Source of the DNA: Gossypium raimondii
Taxonomy: Eukaryota; Streptophyta; Magnoliopsida; Malvales; Malvaceae
Assembly (NCBI RefSeq): GCF_025698545.1
Contig: NC_068567.1
Coordinates: 1,240,001-1,304,000 of the forward strand
Direction of reading: 5' to 3'
DNA: 64,000 bases
Positions within the stretch are counted from its first letter, which is position 1; every line of letters starts with the position of its first letter. Shown piece by piece: positions 1-12,345 of this stretch. The notes under the pieces were generated by a model, which saw only the letters and a program-made list of their open reading frames with translations, was not told the DNA's origin and made no database searches. Both the position numbers and the translations under genes were made by a program.

Positions 1-1736
1 CTGCAATTCTAGAAAAATTGGAACAACACAAAGGAGTATTACAAACTGTCCTCTTCACAAGAAACTATATATGAAAAACATACGAGTAGAATATGAAATT
101 AGAAGGGAAGAAACCTGGGTCCTTTAGTTCAATGTAAGCTAAAAACTAGTGTAACTAGGGCCCTTTAGTTCAATGTAATGTAAAAACTAGTGTAACTAGG
201 GATGGCAATAGAGTGGAACTGAAACAAATGTTGCTAAATCTATTACTACTTCACAAGTGGCACACTCTGTTCCATCACTCACCCCGCTTTACTATAGATA
301 TATAATCTTGAAAATCACTACCACTTTTATGGATATTGGATGTATCCATTTTCACCCCGCTCCACTTAAATTTATGTTTTTGCTACTTATCTTTAATATT
401 TTCAATCTTTTGAAGGCGAGTAAAAAATATAAACATAATTTTTCAAAAATATTATTTAAACATAAAATATATAAGATTTTCTGTAGCATATTATTACATT
501 CACCTTTTTAATAATTATATATAAGAATAAAGTGATAAAGTGGAGCAGAGTGTGGTGGGACAAACAATTATTATAATCACTCCATGTCCAATTTTCAAAA
601 GAAAAAACTCACTTTCTTAAATAATTGGTTTGAAATCCATTTTCGGATTTTGCACCATAGAAACTACTACATGCAAACTGATTCATTACAAGCAACTACA
701 CTTGCAATCAGTGGATCAACGATTTTCGAATCGGTATGCACGACCCCGGTTAAGGAATGCTAGAGGTTCAATTCAATGAGACCAATAATCTGATAAGCAA
801 ACAGTTCATTATAAAATTATTGAGTAAAACAAACAACTCGCAAGTTTCAGAATTTATTTACATTGAATTGTGTATTCATATAAACACGAAAACTATCAAT
901 ATGTAAGTTCCCAAAAATACATTTAGCATTCCAATAAAATTGTATTTTGTTCCTACTAAATAAGTAGCAATTTGCTTTTTAATTTTTGTTTCTCGAATCA
1001 AACCTATACACGTTCTTGGTAAACATTGAACTAAATCTCTCATCCTAAATTAGATGTAATTTATAGGCATAAAATCTTTACAATTTCTTCTCCCAAAATT
1101 CACATCATGTTTGGTAGGAGAAAAAGAAGGGAAAATAATTGGATTTGCACATTCTAATTCCCTCCGAAACCTATTCTGTCAAATATGTTAAGAGGGGAAA
1201 ACTCATTTTATTTATACTCCCTAGGGATGTAATCGAGCCGAGCCCGAATACTGTCAAGCTCAAGTTTGAACTGAACTCGAAATTCAGAGCTCGATACTTG
1301 GCTTGAGCTCAATCGAACATCTATTTTTAAGATATAATTAAACTACTTGAGTTTTATTAAGCTCGTTTACCAAATTTTGTACTCAAGCTTAAGCTCAACT
1401 TAATAATTAAGCTTAGGGTTAATAATATATATTAAAGGTAATAACCTAATTTAATAATATATGAAAAGCTCGATAATGCTCGCGAGCCATTCGAGCCAAG
1501 TATTACTAAGCTTGAATTCGGCTCGACCAATACTCAAGCTCGGCTCGGTAATTACCAAATCAAGTTCAAATTTGAAACTTGCGAGGTTTGTCATTTACAC
1601 CCCTTTCTTTCCTTACATTTCTCATCTTCACCTTTTCTTTTTCCTTCATACCAAACAAAACTATAACTGAAAGCTTTGATCAGATTATGAAACTTATGAT
1701 CCTCAAATAAATAAAAAAGGATTTAAGGAAAGCAAC
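1..1736. other. Repeat-rich stretch left of the At-4/1-like exons
   Basis: No convincing exon is visible. Positions about 187-600 belong to a repeat family also seen at about 15820-16100 (shared words such as ttatctttaatattttyaat and aacataaaatatat). Positions about 1222-1615 are a second family built on the words AGCTCGAG and CAAGCTC; it starts TAGGGATGTAATCGAGCCGA and is related to the repeat at 40745-41685. The remaining exons of the minus-strand gene that starts at 2150 should lie here or beyond the window, but I could not find them. Confidence 0.5.
1222..1615. repeat. AGCTCGAG-rich repeat (probable hAT-type MITE)
   Basis: The left end reads TAGGGATGTAATCGAGCCGA, and the inner sequence is dense in variants of CAAGCTC and GAGCTCG. 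The reverse complement of the end near 41683 is AGGGCTGTAATAGAGTCGAG, so the two copies share a terminal motif. The right boundary near TTACACCCCT is approximate and I could not confirm a target duplication. Confidence 0.45.
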
Positions 1737-2150
1737 CTTGTTTTAGAGAATCACAAGTGATTTTAAGAGCCTCTCCTCTTTTTATTTCTGCATTCCAATT
1801 TGATTTCAGAAACTGAATCTCTTCGGTTCTCCTCTTGAAATCCTGCATAATCCAAAACAAACCAAAAAAAAAAAACTCAAAGAGTTAATAAATTCCTTTC
1901 AATTAATCCATCATAAAAAGTGAAGAAAGGAACTGCGAAGGATAATATTTGGTAAGCTTAAATCTCTTTGGGAATTTGAAAAAGTTCTCACGTAATCCAT
2001 GTAAAAACGCCTTTTACAACCCAATTAAGCTAAGACAAAAGAAAATGAAAAACTAAAAAAAAAAAACAGATAAACAGAGGGATTTACCTCGTAAATTTGA
2101 TCGAAACCAGAAAGAAGCGAATCCATGTAAAGGTCGCTAGTTGCCGCCAT
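1737..2150 (-). CDS. At-4/1-like coiled-coil protein, first two exons (partial)
   Basis: Exon 1 (2150-2088) begins with ATG and encodes 21 residues, MAATSDLYMDSLLSGFDQIYE; it ends GAG|GTAAAT. Exon 2 (1842-1737) follows a TTATGCAG acceptor and encodes DFKRRTEEIQFLKSN and onward to ITCDSLKQ, ending CAAG|GTTGCT. The phases match (63 nt, then 106 nt). The start strongly resembles the N-terminus of Arabidopsis At-4/1, a small coiled-coil protein known as a partner of a tospovirus movement protein. That resemblance is from memory. The helical, charged second exon fits a coiled coil. Later exons are not visible in 1-1736; they lie left of the window or have been lost. If lost, this is a 5' gene fragment. 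The start is secure because it opens a good GT-AG exon chain. Confidence 0.6.
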
Positions 2151-2159
2151 TTTTCTGTG

Positions 2160-3239
2160 ACTATGCTCCAATAAAAAGCAAAAAGATTTTTTAAATTCCG
2201 TGCTTTGTAAATTAATTAAAATTTTGGTAAAAAAAACTTTATGGTCCTCTCAAAAAATTAGAGCCGAAATGGAATAATTGAAGATAATTAATTATAGAAT
2301 TAATGTTTTCATTTAATATTATTTTTATTGGTATAATAATAAATTTAGTTTTTTGATGTTTATATATTCTATATAAATGTTAACAGAATGAATGAATATT
2401 GTAAGCTACAGAATGTATAAACTCTAAAGGCTAATTTATTATTATATTAATAAAAATATGTACATTTGATAACTTTGTGATTAATTATTCTTAGTTGCTC
2501 ACTTTCAAATTTGATAAGGATTAAATTGCATTACTTTTTCTAAGAGGGACCAATTTGCTCAATATCAAAATTAATAAAGGCTAAAGAGGTTCTTTTACCT
2601 AAATTTCTTATTCTGTAATGAAGTAAATATATTATTTGGTACTTGAACTTCATTTCAATATTCTATTTGATACCTGAGTTTTTTTCTCAATTTGGTACCT
2701 GACTTTTACTTCAATATTCAAAATGGCACCCAAGTTTTTTCAATTTGATACTTGAGTTAATGAAAACTTTCAAATAATTTAATAACTATTTTATACCTTT
2801 CAAAAGTTAAGTAAAGTTTAGTGACCTCAATGAAATTTACCCATATATTTTTATTAATTAAGATTAAAAAATTTAATCTAAACTCATACACAAAGCATAA
2901 ATAATCACATTTAACACCAAACACAAGAATAAAATTTCCTTTTACTAAGGAACAGTAAAAAATTAGAATAATTTAATCGATTCAGTTGTTATCTCAAATC
3001 AAGCTTCAACTTTTAAAAAAAAAAAAAGAAGCTCGAATCAAGTTTGAATATCGAATTCCGAGTCTCAGATAATTAGAGAACTAATTTGAACTACCAAAAA
3101 GTGTTAAGAATCCTCCCAAGCCAACATGGAGGCATTTTTTAATGTGTACACTAAAATATGGTCATTCATCAATTTTTCTGCTACTAATGTAACTGTCAAT
3201 CCAAAATAAGATGAAAACACTACTTTAATGAATTAATGG
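2160..3239. other. Intergenic, repeat-derived
   Basis: About 2240-2600 is a repeat also found at about 31040-31440 (shared phrases: ttggtataataataaattta, ttaataaaaatatgtaca, gagggaccaatttgct). About 2630-2770 contains three imperfect repeats of a phrase of the type ttggtacctgagttttt. I see no gene between the At-4/1-like start and the CPL4 stop codon. Confidence 0.5.
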
Positions 3240-6200
3240 TCATTGATTCTTAGTTTGGCTAACTGGAAATTTTTCTTCGGGTTGTTTCAGCCAAAAGAAA
3301 TTTGCAGCTTCTATCCACCGCGGATGGACCAAAAACTTGTTCTCTTTCACAGCCCAACGGGACTTTTCCGTTCCAGCATCCATTGAAACGACGTGTGTTA
3401 CTGAAGAATCAGTTTCGGTCGAACACGTAGCTCCTAACTGTTCTGCCATTTTCCATAGAAGATGATTCTCTGGCTGGAATTTCGTGGGAAAAACACGGCT
3501 GAAAACGATTTTGCAATCCTTCAACACTTCCTTACGAACTGTTTTCAGGACCTGTAAGAAACAGGGGAAAAACTTGGAGTCAGGGGCGAAGCTGAATTCT
3601 TTTGGGGGGAAGGGCGATTAAGTTATATATTTTTACAAGAGTTAAAATGCAATTTACCATTATATTGACTTATATCTATATGGTTTTTAAAATGACTAAA
3701 TTGAAATTCTAGCATTTCTGGAGGGGCAAACAATAATTTTACCATATAATAAATTTAAGATTTTATAAAATTTGTGGAGGTCTAAAGACAATTTCCCATT
3801 TTGGGGAGGAGAGAGGGGCAGCCCCTCTCCTGTCGCTGTCGACCCTGCTCAGAGTTTAACTAAATGACGACATCCCCTCGGGAAACAAAAGATATTTGTT
3901 TGGAGCTTCGAGTAGAGTCTAAATGTTTGGTCCCTCTAATATAAGGCCTTGATCAAATTAGTCCATGTACTATTTAAAAAGAATCAAATAAAGCCAAATT
4001 AGAATAGAGTTAACTATGTTACAATTTGGACATATTTGATTCTTCTTAATAGTATAGAGACTAAATTGATCCATTTAATAATAGAGTGATTAATTTGATC
4101 CAATCCCTATAATACAAGGACCTCCTAGGTACTTTAACCTATTTTGAATCTCAAATGATAACAAAAGGCATACCTGCCTCACATCTCGGCTAGCAAGATC
4201 GGAATCAAGTTCCTGCAAGGAGTTTAAAATAAATAAAGTCCAAAAAGAAAAAAATCACAATCCAGCCACAACATATAGAAAACAACATCTATAACAAATG
4301 ATTACATACATCGAAGAAAATATGGTGGATTTGTCGAAGTATTTTAAGAATGGAAGCAAGTGCTCCATCGGGCTCACTTTCGTCACTCTTCAACTGAGAA
4401 AGAGACCTGCAATCGAAGCCGAATTGGCGACAACTCGAAGCAAAGAAATGATATCTCTCCATCAGTATCAGATTGTCTTTATGCTTCGTCCATGCCTATA
4501 ATAAGAGAAGGCAATAATTTCATCAAGCTTTTAAGAAAAATTTATTCAAACACGTAACAGGATTCAACACTCAAAACATTCAAGCAATACAGGACCGGAA
4601 TGGCCAGTCAGACCGGTTGGACTGGGAATCTGGAGAATGAGCTGATTAGACTGAGAACTGGTACAGACCGATTGAACCAGGTAAAAAACCAGTTAAACAG
4701 GAATTTTTGTTTGAATTTTAATGATTTTTTAATCAAACCTGTCAAATCGACGAACTAATGCCCTGACCAGTTTGACCACCGGTCCGGTTCTAAAAACATT
4801 GCATCAAGGCAAATTTCATACACCATATTCGACTGCTTATCGAAATATACTTCCAAATTTAAAACAAGAAACACAATGTCAGCTTATTAAAAGTGAACTC
4901 ACATTTTCTGTATCGTCCAGGATCACGACGGCACTGTCTTGCCCTAGTACCACATCAAGACCCTTTTGGTGTTTCTGGGTGCCATCGTCTCGTGAAATCA
5001 CTCGGCCATTGAAGTACTCTTTTTTTGGATCAAGCAGTTTAGCCATTTCTAGCGCATAGGGTCGATCGCCCATTGTATAAATGTACATCTCAAACATCTC
5101 ACTTGCTTCTTTGAGAAATGTACGAACAAAGGGCCTCAATTTGGTCATCATATGCATAAATTCCAACATGAACAGGCTGCCCTTTGAAACATCTGTCCAA
5201 GAATACCAAAGAGCACAATGATCATAAATCCATCAAAGTAGATCGATGACATAATAAACACACACATATATATATATGGAGAGAGAGCGAGAATGGAAAA
5301 GAAGATCGATGATGTATAAGTACCAAGTCATGTGACATGCAAAACTCGAAACTCATTACATTCAAGCAACACAGATTTCTTGTCATTTTTCTATTGTTCA
5401 GTTTAAGCTTTGATAATACCAGTCTAGATTTTCAGTCCTAAGAATTACAAGCACCAAACTTAAACTGATAGCAACAAATACAATGCATCAAATTTGATTA
5501 ATTCTTTAAAAATTAATTTATATCTCGAAATCAGAGTTTAAGATCGCACATCCACTGTTATATTTTGGCCACAATTCATTATCCTAGTCCAAGTGTAACT
5601 TATTCCACACGATATAGCATTGTCCAAAAAAGGATTGATGCATCCAATAAAACCTTCGCTGATTTTTCAATCCCAAAATAAGGGTACATAAGCCTTATCG
5701 GCATATAACAACAATGTTGCAGTTTCTTCTGTTGAGAATTTTACATAACTTGAGAAATTAGAATGAAAAATGATGCTACGGTTTACAAACAAAAAATGTC
5801 TGGTCAAAACATACCAAAATATTTTACACTCAGAGGCCTAGTTGATTTATGTTTAGAACTCACCAAATCAAACTTTGAAGGCAAAGCTTATTTTCAAATG
5901 ATATCTAAACACATACACAAACCAGACAGAATAAAGGCAGCGACCAGGAAAAGAAAATTGAATTTCACGAGAAAACATACAAGCATTGGAATTCAAACAA
6001 TTACACTACAAGAATATTGAAGGCGGGAGAAGTAAAACAGTTTAACAAAACATACCTTGCATAGAATCAGATTGGCCCTTCAAATATTCTTCCTCAGCTG
6101 TTAGGTGATTGAGTTGAGTAGAATTAAGGAGTGTGTGGTCTAAATCAAGAACTAAGTAAAGCTTTTTATGACGTAACAGATTTTTCATGTCCGTGCTGCG

Positions 6201-8056
6201 TAATCGAACAATTTCATCATTTCCGAGCCTTAAACCCTGAAAAGTACCGTTGTTCCCCACATCTTAGTCGAGACACAATCAATAAAAAGCACAGCTAACT
6301 ATTACTATTCTCATTTGGATAATTTCACCTTATGTATATAACCAAATGTTACACCGGATTCATCATCCACTCTTTGCCCACAAAGGATGCACATTTGTCC
6401 AAAAGAACCAGGATGTGTACATGTATCCTTGTTCAAGGATACTTCTGCATGCATAAAATGTGAAATTAGCAAAGAAAGTGAAGCACCAAACAAAAAGTAA
6501 ACTTAACTTCTGGATAGTTGCAATTTATGTACGTAAACCTTTTTTCTCATTTTCTTTAACAGTACATTCAAAGTGATATGCAATAGCATGCAATTCCATC
6601 TTTAGAGACTAGACATATGTTTTTACCATCTTTAGACACAGATATTAATCCTTTTGCAAAAACCTTTTTCTAGTAGGTGTTCTCAATAGAAGTTTCGGGC
6701 CGGGGGGGGGGGGGTGTGGAACACAGTCCAAGAAAGAGCAAGAATATGTTGATGCATGCATGCATTGGATAGGCAATATCATTTGAAAACAACTTCATGA
6801 AGCTTAACAAATAAAGTCAGTTGATGTTTTAAAACTTTGAAAGCTTCAGTATGGCAAACCATCTAAAACAGACTCATCCAACTTGAGCATTTAGCAGCAG
6901 ATTAGATTAAAACTCAAGAATTGACAAGTTCTAGCCAAATTGTTCAAATCTTCATGTATCTCCTAAAAGCCATTAGTAATTCAATACGTTTTCTCTTCAG
7001 TACGGCAAATCTACAACAGACACATCTCATTTGAGCATTTATCAACGGGGTATTAGATTAAAACTTAAGAATAGACTAGTTTCAACCAGAACATTCTCTT
7101 CCTGTATCTCCTAAAAGTCATTACTAACTTGAGGTATTTCTGAGCAGATCTCCAGATAGTTACTTGTGCTGAAGTTCAGGGAGTTGGAGGGGACCCAAGT
7201 TTCAAATAAACTAGAGGGGCAGCTAACCAAATTAAAGAACTTTACCTAACTTTTCTTCTATCAAACCCTGAGAGGTTGACCCTTGAGGTCCTTCTAGGTC
7301 ATCCAACTTCTCGGTCTTGCACCTTTTGTTCCTGCAAGTTAAATTTACACGAGTCCTTTAGTAAAGAGAAAGTGATAAAGGTAGCAAGTTCAATTCAAAA
7401 TTCAAATGATATATTCAATAAGATGCTAAGATAATCAATTCTTGAGTTCTGCCAAGAACATAACATAATCCAGTGCCATGGTAGCTTTTACACCGATCAA
7501 AACAAAATCCATAAACAATTTTTTACTATTTCCTTGAATTCGAATTCATCTACACATCAATAGATATCTATCTGTAGTGAATTGAATCGAAACACGCAAC
7601 AAAAACTTGTAGGAAGTCAACCAAGGAAATCCATATGTTGTGTGCATCCGTCAAGAAAGTCATGGATCACAAAATTAGGAGAGTTTCATGTAACATATAC
7701 TGTTATAATAACATAACTAATGAAATACTAAAACTTCCCATAGCAACCATTAAAACACAAAGTTAATAATGTGTTCACTTTTCATTGTTTGCAAATTTTC
7801 TTTGATAATAACTCTTAACAAATTTAAAAGTTCAATATTTCTAGAAAATGCACCTATGATCGTTAAGGTCATCATTACTGTCATCCTCTTCATCGTCGCT
7901 GTCGTCATCATCACTATCAGCATCAACTTCTTCCTCTTCATTGTCTTGTTCATCTGGCGATGAGCCTGAAGAACCAACTTCAAGCTCCGCATCAATTAAT
8001 GCAGCAAAATCGTCACTGCTAGACGAGTGCACTGGGGAATCAGTTGCAAAACTCAT
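3240..8056 (-). CDS. CPL4: RNA polymerase II CTD phosphatase-like 4 (FCP1/CPL4)
   Basis: The gene has eight coding exons with matching phases: 8056-7854, 7331-7246, 6444-6329, 6236-6056, 5192-4903, 4495-4310, 4212-4174 and 3551-3240, giving 470 residues. The N-terminus is serine-rich and then very acidic (roughly residues 35-65). A cysteine-bearing segment lies near residues 105-122. The FCP1-type phosphatase domain follows, with the DXDXT motif DLDHT at residues 166-170, then YTMGDRPYA, RVISRDDGT and ILDDTE. A BRCT domain ends the protein (about 375-460, with VFSRVFPTKFQPENH and THVVSMDAGTEKSRWAV). Family members dephosphorylate the RNA polymerase II C-terminal repeat in the nucleus. Order and length fit Arabidopsis CPL4. 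The ATG lies directly after a TTTTGCAG acceptor, so the 5' UTR is in a separate upstream exon. Introns hold several repeats. Confidence 0.93.
3582..3850. repeat. Repeat with GGGGCGAAGC-type end in the last CPL4 intron
   Basis: This starts AGGGGCGAAGCTGAATT and ends around GAGGGGCAGCCCCTCTCCTG...GACCCTG. It lies in the intron 3552-4173. Related copies are near 18086-18290, 22528-22760 and 54660-54925; all share an AT-rich core with the phrase aaattttatttaRgyccy and ends rich in GGGGC or GCCCC. Exact ends are approximate. Confidence 0.5.
3895..4140. repeat. Degenerate MITE-like repeat in a CPL4 intron
   Basis: The phrases (actaaattgatccatttaat, cctataatacaaggacctcc, taggtactttaacct) recur in degenerate form at about 10815-11050 and 26830-27135. 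The family has no coding content. I could not fix the ends or a target duplication. Confidence 0.45.
6680..6726. repeat. Poly-G run in a CPL4 intron
   Basis: A run of 13 G residues (6712-6724) sits beside GGGCC in an otherwise AT-rich intron between exons 2 and 3. On the gene strand this is a C-run. It may be a polymorphic homopolymer or of uncertain length in the assembly. Confidence 0.7.
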
Positions 8057-8575
8057 CTGCAAAATTACAAAGCCAAATGAAAACTCTAATAATTCAAACA
8101 TTTAAGAAGAAAACAAAAATCAAAATACTAGAACTAAATCAGTTACAAAACTCATCTCCAAAATTACAGAGCCAACAAAAAAAAAAAACTCTAGAATTCA
8201 AACTTTTTAAAAAAAAAATTCAAATATTTGAACTGAATCACTTACAAAATTCATCTGCATAATTACAAAGCCAAATTAAAACTCTATAATTTAAACATTT
8301 AAAAAAAATTCAAATATGCGAAGTGGATCACTTACAAGACTCATCTGCAAAATTACAAAGCTAAATTAAAACTCAATTCAAACTTTTTTTTTTACAAAAA
8401 TTCAAATACGTGAACGGAACCACTTACGAAACTCATCTGCAAAATTACAAAGCCAAATAAAAACTCTAGAATACAAACATTTTTTTTAATTCAAATATGC
8501 GAACTGAATCACTTACAAAACTTATCTGCAAAATTACAAAGCTAAATTAAACCTCTATAATTCAAACATGAAAGA
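8044..8575 (-). repeat. Six-copy tandem array carrying the CPL4 acceptor and start codon
   Basis: Six imperfect copies of an 89-99-bp unit lie head to tail. On the gene strand, the element TTTTGCAG-ATGAGTTTT-GTAAGTG occurs with its ATG region near 8052, 8151, 8250, 8340, 8432 and 8521. The first copy (8044-8056) is the real exon edge and start codon; there GTAAGTG has become GCAACTG and is read as codons. In four of the other five copies an AG acceptor and a GTAAGT donor flank a 9-nt ATG-bearing microexon-like segment; copy 2 has GTAACT and copy 6 has ATA instead of ATG. The array arose by duplication of the intron-exon junction. Confidence 0.85.
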
Positions 8576-8730
8576 GAAAACAACAATAAAGAAATGTAAA
8601 CTGAAAACAGTATACGAAACACGCCACAAAAAAATGCAGAATCGGATATCACATAACCACAAATCAAATAAAAAACTCAAAAATCTCATACTTGAGGAAG
8701 AAATCTATTAGCTCAGGCATTGAAAATTAC

Positions 8731-8960
8731 CTCATTTAATAGTTTTGTTTATAGGTTTTGGTTTGACCCGTCGAGAACTTGAAGGCGGGACCGGAAGCGA
8801 TAACTCGGGTCAGGAATCGGGTGAACCAGAGCAGGAGCGGTGGGGCGGGAGAAGGTGACAGAAAAGGAAGAGAAGGCAGAGATATTGCACGCGCAGAGAA
8901 CGAGCGCGAGTGGTGGTGTTGCCTGTGCGGGTTCTTTGAGATTTTTGGGGAAATGAAGTT
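8731..8960 (-). promoter_or_regulatory. CPL4 5' UTR exon and promoter-proximal region
   Basis: A good donor on the minus strand (GAG|GTAATT, exon edge at 8731) can be joined to the acceptor in front of the CPL4 ATG at 8056. The sequence from about 8760 to 8960 is clearly richer in G and C than its surroundings, as expected for a 5' UTR and core promoter. I cannot see the transcription start. The open frame on the plus strand here looks like a by-product of this composition. Confidence 0.5.
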
Positions 8961-9056
8961 GAGCTTGGGGGTTATGATGGTTACGGGGCGGGACTTGGGT
9001 TATAAGTGGGAGATGGGTCGGGTTTATTTGAGTGACCCGACCCGAGTTCTTTAAAA

Positions 9057-11088
9057 TAAAGTTTAGGTTAAATTTTGTTATTAGTTCTTATATTATGTAT
9101 AAATTATAAATTTAGTCCTTATATGTTAATTTATTTATTTTTAATCTTTGTTATTAATTTAGTCCTTATAATTTATTATAAATTTTGTCATTAATTTAGT
9201 TTTCAAATTTTAAATTTTCATCGTTGGCTAAATGTTAGGTGTTAAATGGTTACAATATGCTCTAGGTTTCTATATTTTCATAAATTTATAATTTAGTCTT
9301 TTAACTTTTCCACTTAAAAATGCGAGTCCAATAGCATTTTTAAGTCAAAAAGTCAAAGGATTAAATTTCATTAAATAAAAGTAGAGGGATTAGTTTTCAA
9401 ATATCTGAAGAGTACAATGACTTGTAGCATATTTTAACCTTTTAAATTCATCAAGTTTAATTATTTTCAAAATAAGATGCAATAAACATATTATCACATT
9501 TATAACCCAATGCAACTTGTTATTTACATGTACTATTCATAGAAAAGCTAGTTAGTAGATTTAACAACCGTCTTTCCATCAATATTGAAATTTAAACTTT
9601 GAAAACTACGAGAATTAAGAACGACCTAATTAAAGAACAATGACTAATTTTACAACTTTATATACGCACATGACTAATCGATAGTAAAATTTAACCAAAC
9701 GAATTTAATTGCTATATTTATCATTTAGTTAGGGTTAAAATTTCAAATTTTGAAAAATATTGAAATTACCTTTTGGATAGGTGTTTACTTCCGGTGCAGT
9801 GAGTTTAACTTTTTTATTGCCCTACGTTATAATATCACTACAATATTTAATCTCACCGTTATCGTTGTTTTTACCACAATCGAAAGTAAACGCAAGTCCA
9901 TCAACAAAAATATAATAAGACCAAACCCATCAATAATATCATGACGTCGTTATATTTTTAAAATTTTACAAAAATATTAAAGAAAATTAAGAAAATAAAA
10001 AGCTTTTTACATGATGATAGTGTAAATTTGTCACTATATGGATATTGAAATTTCTCACTATATTTATTTTGATTGACATTAGCTATTAAATTTTAAGAAT
10101 ATGAATAAATTTACTACTCAACTTTTACGTAATTGGGATTAGTCACTTAACTTTAAATTTTGATTAATTTTGTCATCAACTTTGATTATTTTAAATAAAT
10201 TTTCACCATTAAATATTGATAATAATTATTCAAAATAAAATTCAATAGAATAAATATTATTTAAAATATTTTTATTTTAACAGTAAACATGAAGTTAACT
10301 TATAATATTATAAAACATTATAAATTAACTTCGAAAATGTGTTTAATGGAAAGAAGACTTGAAAACTTCTAATATAAAACACATTACTTTATTTTATTTT
10401 ATAAATCACATTTTTATTAATATTTAATATTATGTTAATTGAATATTTTTAATTATTTAAAATATTTATATTAAATCTAACTTAATTTAAATGAAAATTG
10501 AACGGTAGAATTTAATTAAGAAAATCAAATTTTAGTTTCATTATTTAGCCAAATAAAGTGAAGTGTAAAATTCAATATAGAATTTTTAGTAAAGTGGTAA
10601 ATTTACCTTTAATTTAAAAATACAATGGCAAATATCAACAAAACTAAAATATAATGGCAATTTTAATTTCTATCTAAAGTGTAGTACCAAATTTGCAAAT
10701 TAACCTTTTATTTTATTTGTGCATGTAGAAAATAAACGTAAAATAATAACAAGCAAATCATGATATTAATGATATATAAATCTAAATTTTTGTCGAATTT
10801 TAGAAATAATATTATTAAAAGGATAATTACGAACTACCGATGGACATGAAAAGTACCTAAAAAATTAATATTTTGAAATTCTTTATGGTTCTGTTAAACT
10901 AAAAAATATTTTTATTTATTAACTTTGTTACAATTTGGATTTATTTAATTTTTTTTAATAATACATGGATTTAACTGGTTTATTTAATAGTAAAGGACTA
11001 ACTTGATCCAGTTACTATAATAAAGGGACTTAGAAGGTATTTTTACCTTTTTGTTCCTCGGTCTAATGACTTAAAACGTACAAGGTGG
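9057..11088. other. Intergenic region with several degenerate repeats
   Basis: About 9057-9480 belongs to the family with the phrase ggttaaattttgttattagt, also at 45849-46350. About 10019-10712 has weakly inverted ends (gtaaatttgtcactatatgg against ccaaatttgcaaattaacc) and looks like an old MITE. About 10815-11050 is the repeat described at 3895-4140. No gene is visible. Confidence 0.45.
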
Positions 11089-11275
11089 ATGACACGTGCC
11101 TCACAGGATTTTTTCCTTTTTTTCGCTTATATCAATTTTCTCTAGATCTATCACCGTTACTTCTTCTCTAAGTTTTCCGCTGCCGTCCTCACCGGAATAT
11201 CGTCGGAGGTTCGATCTATATCGCCGGGATATTCTTCAAGCCAACAGCTTTCTCTTTAGTCGAAAGGTTCTTTCT
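11089..11275 (+). promoter_or_regulatory. YIF1 G-box and probable 5' UTR exon
   Basis: A palindromic CACGTG G-box lies at 11093-11098 in the context GACACGTGCC. It is followed by pyrimidine-rich sequence and a short region of higher GC, typical of a plant 5' UTR. A donor around CGAAAG|GTTCTT (near 11266) could be joined to the acceptor at 12343, three bases before the YIF1 ATG region. Exon limits are inferred, not proven. Confidence 0.45.
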
Positions 11276-12345
11276 TTTCCGATTCAAATCTCTCTCTTTT
11301 TTTGTAAATTATAATAAAATATTTTTACTAGATGTACATTTTTGCCTGATCTGATTGCTCTCGATATCTTTGCATTTTGGAAAGTTGATAACTAGCTTAA
11401 AAATACACAAATCAGTTGACAATTCATTGCTTGGGTTCAATCTGGATGTAAAGATTAGATATCATTGAATGAAATCTGGGCTGTTCTTGCATTTCTTTGC
11501 TGTTGTTACTTTAGGGTTTAGGTCAATTTGACCCAGATAAAAAATTTAAATGATTGTGACGATTGGGCTCTGTGGTATGAGTAGAAGTTGAAGTTCTATT
11601 CAATTTTATAACATGCAAACTTTCGATTGATAATATTATCAAGTTGCAAAGAAAGGGTATTTGGAATTGAAAGCCCCTTTCGCTATTAGGTGCTTTTTAG
11701 AATGAATGGTGTTGTCTGAGGTGGGAGAGGGTGATGAATTACTTATGAATTATGATTAATAAACATAAAATAGTGACACAAGAGAAGGATCCTTCTTTGC
11801 AGTTTTCATAGTTAAATAGTCTAAAAGATTATAATTCTCCCTATTTTAAACAAGGTTGGTTTGTGGAGAAAACCAATAGTAATATTGTGAGAGGTTTAAT
11901 TTTGCAAGAAACCAATTTTTTGAGGAATTTTTGTTGCAAGACGAAGAGAAATTGAGCTAAATAACCCATCTTGTTAGTTTTAGATAGGGATCCCATATGA
12001 TGTATTCTTCATTTTCTGCGTTTTGTTTAAATTAGCATCAGTCTCTGTAGCTTTTACCATTTTCCCAAGTGCATTTTGGCATCTAACAATAGCAGTGGTC
12101 AATTGAAATTGCTAACTTCTGAACAGATTATGCAGTCATGTATGTCGAACCTTATTATGATAGTTATGACATATTGTTAAGCAGAAATATCAACTTTGGC
12201 TTCAATTTATATGTAGTAGGATATACTGATGCTTTCAAATTTTGAAGTTCATGACTTACTATTCTTGTACCATGACGAGATGTGTCTGTGCTTGTTGAAT
12301 AAAGTTTTCTTATTATGTTTTGTCGCCTTTTGTTTGATTTTAGAA

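Noticed and set aside
7769-7963. Hydrophobic 64-residue plus-strand frame
   Set aside because: It is the antisense of the acidic GAT/GAC-rich CPL4 exon 1, which reads as Ile/Val when reversed.
8779-9054. 91-residue plus-strand frame near the CPL4 5' end
   Set aside because: GC-rich 5' UTR/promoter DNA on the opposite strand of CPL4 produces it; there is no family resemblance.
11096-11314. 72-residue plus-strand frame before YIF1
   Set aside because: It overlaps the inferred YIF1 5' UTR exon and promoter; it has no family match and the real start is at 12346.
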